Shown one piece after another: positions 61,388-64,000 of a stretch of DNA of 64,000 nt (within the stretch, counting starts at the first letter, position 1; each line of letters starts with the position of its first letter). The stretch is taken from the NCBI GenBank assembly GCA_024760905.1, contig CM045734.1, positions 44,563,564 to 44,627,563 on the forward strand. Direction: 5' to 3'. The position numbers were made by a program, and so were the translations under genes. Source of the DNA: Plotosus lineatus. Taxonomy: Eukaryota; Chordata; Actinopteri; Siluriformes; Plotosidae. The notes under the pieces were generated by a model. That model saw only the letters and a list, made by a program, of their open reading frames with translations, had not been told where the DNA came from and did not search any database.

Positions 61388-61722
61388 AGAAGCGTGGCAT
61401 AGTAGTTAGCACATCTGCTTCACAATTAGAAGGTTGTTGGTTCATGTCCCAAGCTCAACAAGGGCATTTCTGTTTCTGAGTTTGAATGTTCTCCCCATGT
61501 TTGTGTGAATTTCTCTGGGTACTCGGGTTTTGTTCCACAGTCCAAATTGGCTGTTCCTTATTACCCCTGGTTGTGAGTGTAAATTTGAAGGGTTGTGTGT
61601 GTATTGGTCCTGCCCTGCAATCCACTGGTGAGCAGTTCAGGGTGAATCTTCACCCGGAGTCAGCTGAGATAAGTTCCAGTCTCTCCAACAACCCTAGCAG
61701 GATTAAATGGTTCAGCAAATGA
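61388..61722 (+). mobile_element. SINE-C, plus copy
   Basis: Head GGCATAGTAGTTAGCACATC, middle GTTCTCCCCATGTTTG, tail CCTAGCAGGATTAAATGG. Ends 85 bp before the exon at 61807. Confidence 0.75.
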
Positions 61723-61806
61723 TGAATCAGTGGTTCCAGCGCGCATCTAGTTGTATTACAGTACTGTTCTTTGAATGGGTCATTTTGATTTTTGTGCTTT
61801 CTACAG

Positions 61807-61953
61807 TTCTACCATGCCTGTGATCAGCCTGGCATTGTAGTGTTCTGCATTATGGAGTATGATGTCCTTCAGTTCTGTGATTTTCTGGGCTCCCTCATGT
61901 CGGTCTGGGTTACTGTCATTGCCATGGCCAGACTTAAATCCATTATCAAGCAG
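61807..61953 (+). CDS. tmem8b: TMEM8B exon (catalytic-type HACD motif, TM helices)
   Basis: 147-nt exon, phase 0 at both ends, acceptor TTTCTACAG, donor GTAATG. It encodes [16 protein letters not shown] and [17 protein letters not shown]. The HxxxD arrangement in HACDQPG is the conserved membrane-embedded motif of the CREST/PGAP6/myomaker family. The Val/Ile-rich wording ([18 protein letters not shown]) fits TMEM8B better than TMEM8A from memory. Confidence 0.93.
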
Positions 61954-62094
61954 GTAATGTTGATTTAATGTCAATGTTGTTTTTGCTTATTTTAGCAACA
62001 ATAATTACATAATTAAAAATGCAGCATGCATGATATGAATCATGATTTAATGTCCTGAATCTGGAGTCAATTTCAAGTGATAGTGTGTGTGTGT

Positions 62095-62095
62095 G

Positions 62096-62170
<75 letters not shown>
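62095..62170. repeat. (TA)n and (CA)n microsatellite
   Basis: TA tract followed by CA, just left of the element at 62181. Confidence 0.97.
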
Positions 62171-62172
<2 letters not shown>

Positions 62173-62317
62173 TACACACACAGTATGTTCCGGACTATAC
62201 GTCGCTCCGGAGTACAAGTTGCATTGGCCAAAAATGCTAATAAGGAATAAAAATACATATATAAGTTGCACTTGTATATGAGATTACATGTGCGAACTGG
62301 TTCCTCTAACTGTGACC

Positions 62318-62425
62318 ATCTAGCTTTTAGCCCGCGATTAGCTTTTAGCCCGCCATTAGCTTTTAGCCCACCATTAGCTTATAGCCCGTGGTTGGCTTTT
62401 AGCCCGCGATGAGCTTATTGTTGTT
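62318..62425. repeat. ~18-19-bp minisatellite
   Basis: Five or so units of ATTAGCTTTTAGCCCGC in tandem inside element T5. A single further unit appears near 62666-62685. Confidence 0.85.
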
Positions 62426-62662
62426 TTCTTCATTGCAGTAATAATAATTTCTGCTTTTCTGCCCTCTGTTTGCCTTCTTTACTGTTGTGAGTATAAAAAT
62501 AAGCATGTGAAATTACGTTCATTATTATTATGACGAACTTATTTATATAATAATAATTTCACTACCTGGACATGGGGATGCAACTGCACTGTTGACATGC
62601 CTCTCCCTGCAGCACGTTGCTTAAGCACCCATGTGTGAGCTCGTTCCTCTAGCTGTGGCCGT

Positions 62663-62854
62663 CTAGCTTTTAGCCCCGATTAGCTTTTTTGTTTTTTTCA
62701 TTGCACTAATAATAATCTCCACTTTTCTCCAGTCCATCACAATTTTCTCGTTCACTTGAGACTTTCTTTCTGCTGCTCGATTACCATTTTCTGCTGCATA
62801 TTTCACTACTTGCAGCTTGTAATCCGCAGAATAGGATTTTCTTTTTGGTGCCAT
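62663..62854 (-). pseudogene. Pogo/Tigger-like transposase N-terminal HTH fragment
   Basis: From MAPKRKSYSADYKLQVVKYA, then AAERKSQVNEKIVMDWRKVE: a Brinker/pogo-type helix-turn-helix of about 60 residues, after which the frame ends. No catalytic domain. The open frame continues upstream to 63019 without resemblance to the family. Confidence 0.7.
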
Positions 62855-63111
62855 TTCTTTAGTGCTGGATGAACAGGTACTGGTACTCAAACCTAGAGTG
62901 CCCTCTTGTTGTTGTGAATGTAAAAATAACAAGCATGTGAAATTCTGTCTTATTATTATGACGAACAGAATTATATGTAATAATTTCACATATAAGTCAC
63001 TCTGTAGTATAAGTCGCACTTTCAGCCAAAGTATGAAAAAAAAGTGCGACTTCTAGTCCGGAAAATACAGTATTAAAAATGCATTAATTTAAGGAGTGAC
63101 TATTTCAGGCA

Positions 63112-63448
63112 AGACAGTGATGGCCCTGTAGTAAGGTGCTGGATTACTGACCCCAAGGTTGGGGGTATGAGCCCCACTCTCAACGGGTTGTCACTGTTCT
63201 TCCAGTGAAGCTAACTGGGTTATCAAAGGCCGGCCATGTCTCTCACTGTCTATGGTGTAAGGCATGTAAAAGAACCATTGCTGACTTTCGTCAAGAGTAG
63301 CTGCATAGCAGTCAGTGTGTTTCTGCCCTGCGATGTCATGGTAAGCTGTTCAGAGTGTACTCTACCCTCGCCCAGAGTCATCTGAGATGGGCACCAGCCT
63401 CTCTGCAACCCTAATTAGGATTAAGCAGTTCAGAAAATGAATGAATAT
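63112..63448 (+). mobile_element. SINE-B, nearly full length
   Basis: Head GATGGCCCTGTAGTAAGGTG, body GTCATAG... AAAGAACCATTGCTGAC, tail CCCTAATTAGGATTAAGC and GAATGAATA. Flanks TATTTCAGGC / TATTTCAAGC are a probable duplication. Confidence 0.88.
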
Positions 63449-63756
63449 TTCAAGCTATGCCTTCAGTCTGCACATTACAATTTTTATTTAACTTCAAGCA
63501 CTCTGTGCCATGAGAGAATTTAAGAAAGGAAGAATAGAGGCTTATAGGAAAAAAGAAATGAATGCTGGAGAGACTACAGTATATCCTTTCCGCAGTTCTA
63601 TCAAATTGACATTCAAATTGACATATTTGAAATGTTTTTTATGCTTCGAGTGTACTTTAAGACCTGAGAGGAACAAGAGAACTGGGACTCAAAGTCTTAC
63701 ACATCTAAAATATTTAGATGACCAATAGTTATTCTAATTATACTCATTTTGTGTAG

Positions 63757-63873
63757 GTGCTGTACCTGCTAGGGGCGATGTCTCTGTCCATGGCTCTTCA
63801 ACTGGATCGCCATGGTCTATGGAACCTTCTTGGCCCCAGCCTTTTCGCCTTGGGTATAATGGCGATTGCATGG
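63757..63873 (+). CDS. tmem8b: TMEM8B exon (TM helices, LDRHGLWN)
   Basis: 117-nt exon in phase 0, acceptor TGTGTAG, donor GTAAGA. It encodes VLYLLGAMSLSMALQLDRHG, then LWNLLGPSLFALGIMAIAW, two membrane segments around the conserved DRxGxWN loop. The frame is open at the donor; the C-terminal exon(s) must lie beyond 64000. The remaining window sequence after it is intron. Confidence 0.93.
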
Positions 63874-64000
63874 GTAAGAAGCATTTAATACACTTCTTTC
63901 CTGTAGACATGTTGTAAAGGCGTTTGGATAAAGAAAAAAAAGTTTAAAGAGAAAGTTACAGCATGGAGGTTGTCTTGTCGTGCCAGAGGACATCGATAAA
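63874..64000 (+). other. Start of the next TMEM8B intron
   Basis: Intron after the GTAAGA donor. The remaining exon(s), expected to encode the C-terminal helices, are beyond the window. Confidence 0.7.

Larger units (their letters stand above)
62181..63070 (-). mobile_element. Pogo/Tigger-like TIR element (T5)
   Basis: Ends TATGTTCCGGACTATACGTC and the inverted GACTTCTAGTCCGGAAAATA, with GTATAAGTCGCAC-type subterminal blocks. 890 bp; it keeps a transposase N-terminus and contains the minisatellite at 62318-62425. Confidence 0.8.

Noticed and set aside
62318..62425. Tandem units as a CRISPR-like array
   Set aside because: There are no unique spacers; units are directly adjacent in a vertebrate transposon.

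Overview
This window is vertebrate nuclear DNA, most likely from a percomorph-type teleost fish. Three things point there: spliced vertebrate exons with GT/AG borders, very dense (AC)n and (AT)n microsatellites, and a fish-typical repeat set (Rex3/RTE LINEs, tRNA-derived SINEs, Tc1, Tigger and hAT relics, a chromodomain Gypsy element, a Penelope-like remnant). There is no bacterial, plasmid or CRISPR content. I cannot name the species.

The only host gene I can support is TMEM8B (NGX6; PGAP6/myomaker family) on the + strand. Seven exons lie at 16210-16642, 54352-54448, 55863-55986, 56620-56762, 59413-59591, 61807-61953 and 63757-63873. Their phases join without a break, giving 1240 nt of coding sequence: the membrane-proximal extracellular region, an EGF-like module and the first transmembrane helices. 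The 5' end of the gene and its last exon(s) lie outside the window or were not identified. One intron (16643-54351) is 37.7 kb; the other five are 0.6-2.7 kb.

Everything else is repeat or anonymous intron and flank. 1-16 kb: SINEs, hAT and Tigger elements, an RTE LINE, and a 1.58-kb TIR transposon with a broken gene of an uncharacterised family. 17-35 kb: SINE pairs, a Tigger element with a transposase N-terminus, a Penelope-like inverted repeat carrying two predicted hammerhead ribozymes, a dead Gypsy chromovirus (29.5-33.6 kb) and a Rex3 fragment. 35-54 kb: more SINEs, a Tc1 MITE, a full MITE of another family, and two copies of an LTR, one split by a Rex3 insertion. 54-64 kb: the compact 3' part of TMEM8B with SINEs and TIR elements in each intron.

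The most informative points concern the mobile elements. Two SINE families share one tRNA-derived head and body but carry different 3' tails; one tail matches the 3' end of the RTE LINE present here, the other an L2-like end. Nested insertions with visible target-site duplications give a relative order. Several non-autonomous DNA transposons keep only the DNA-binding N-terminus of their transposase. All family names come from reading motifs and from memory; no database search was run.
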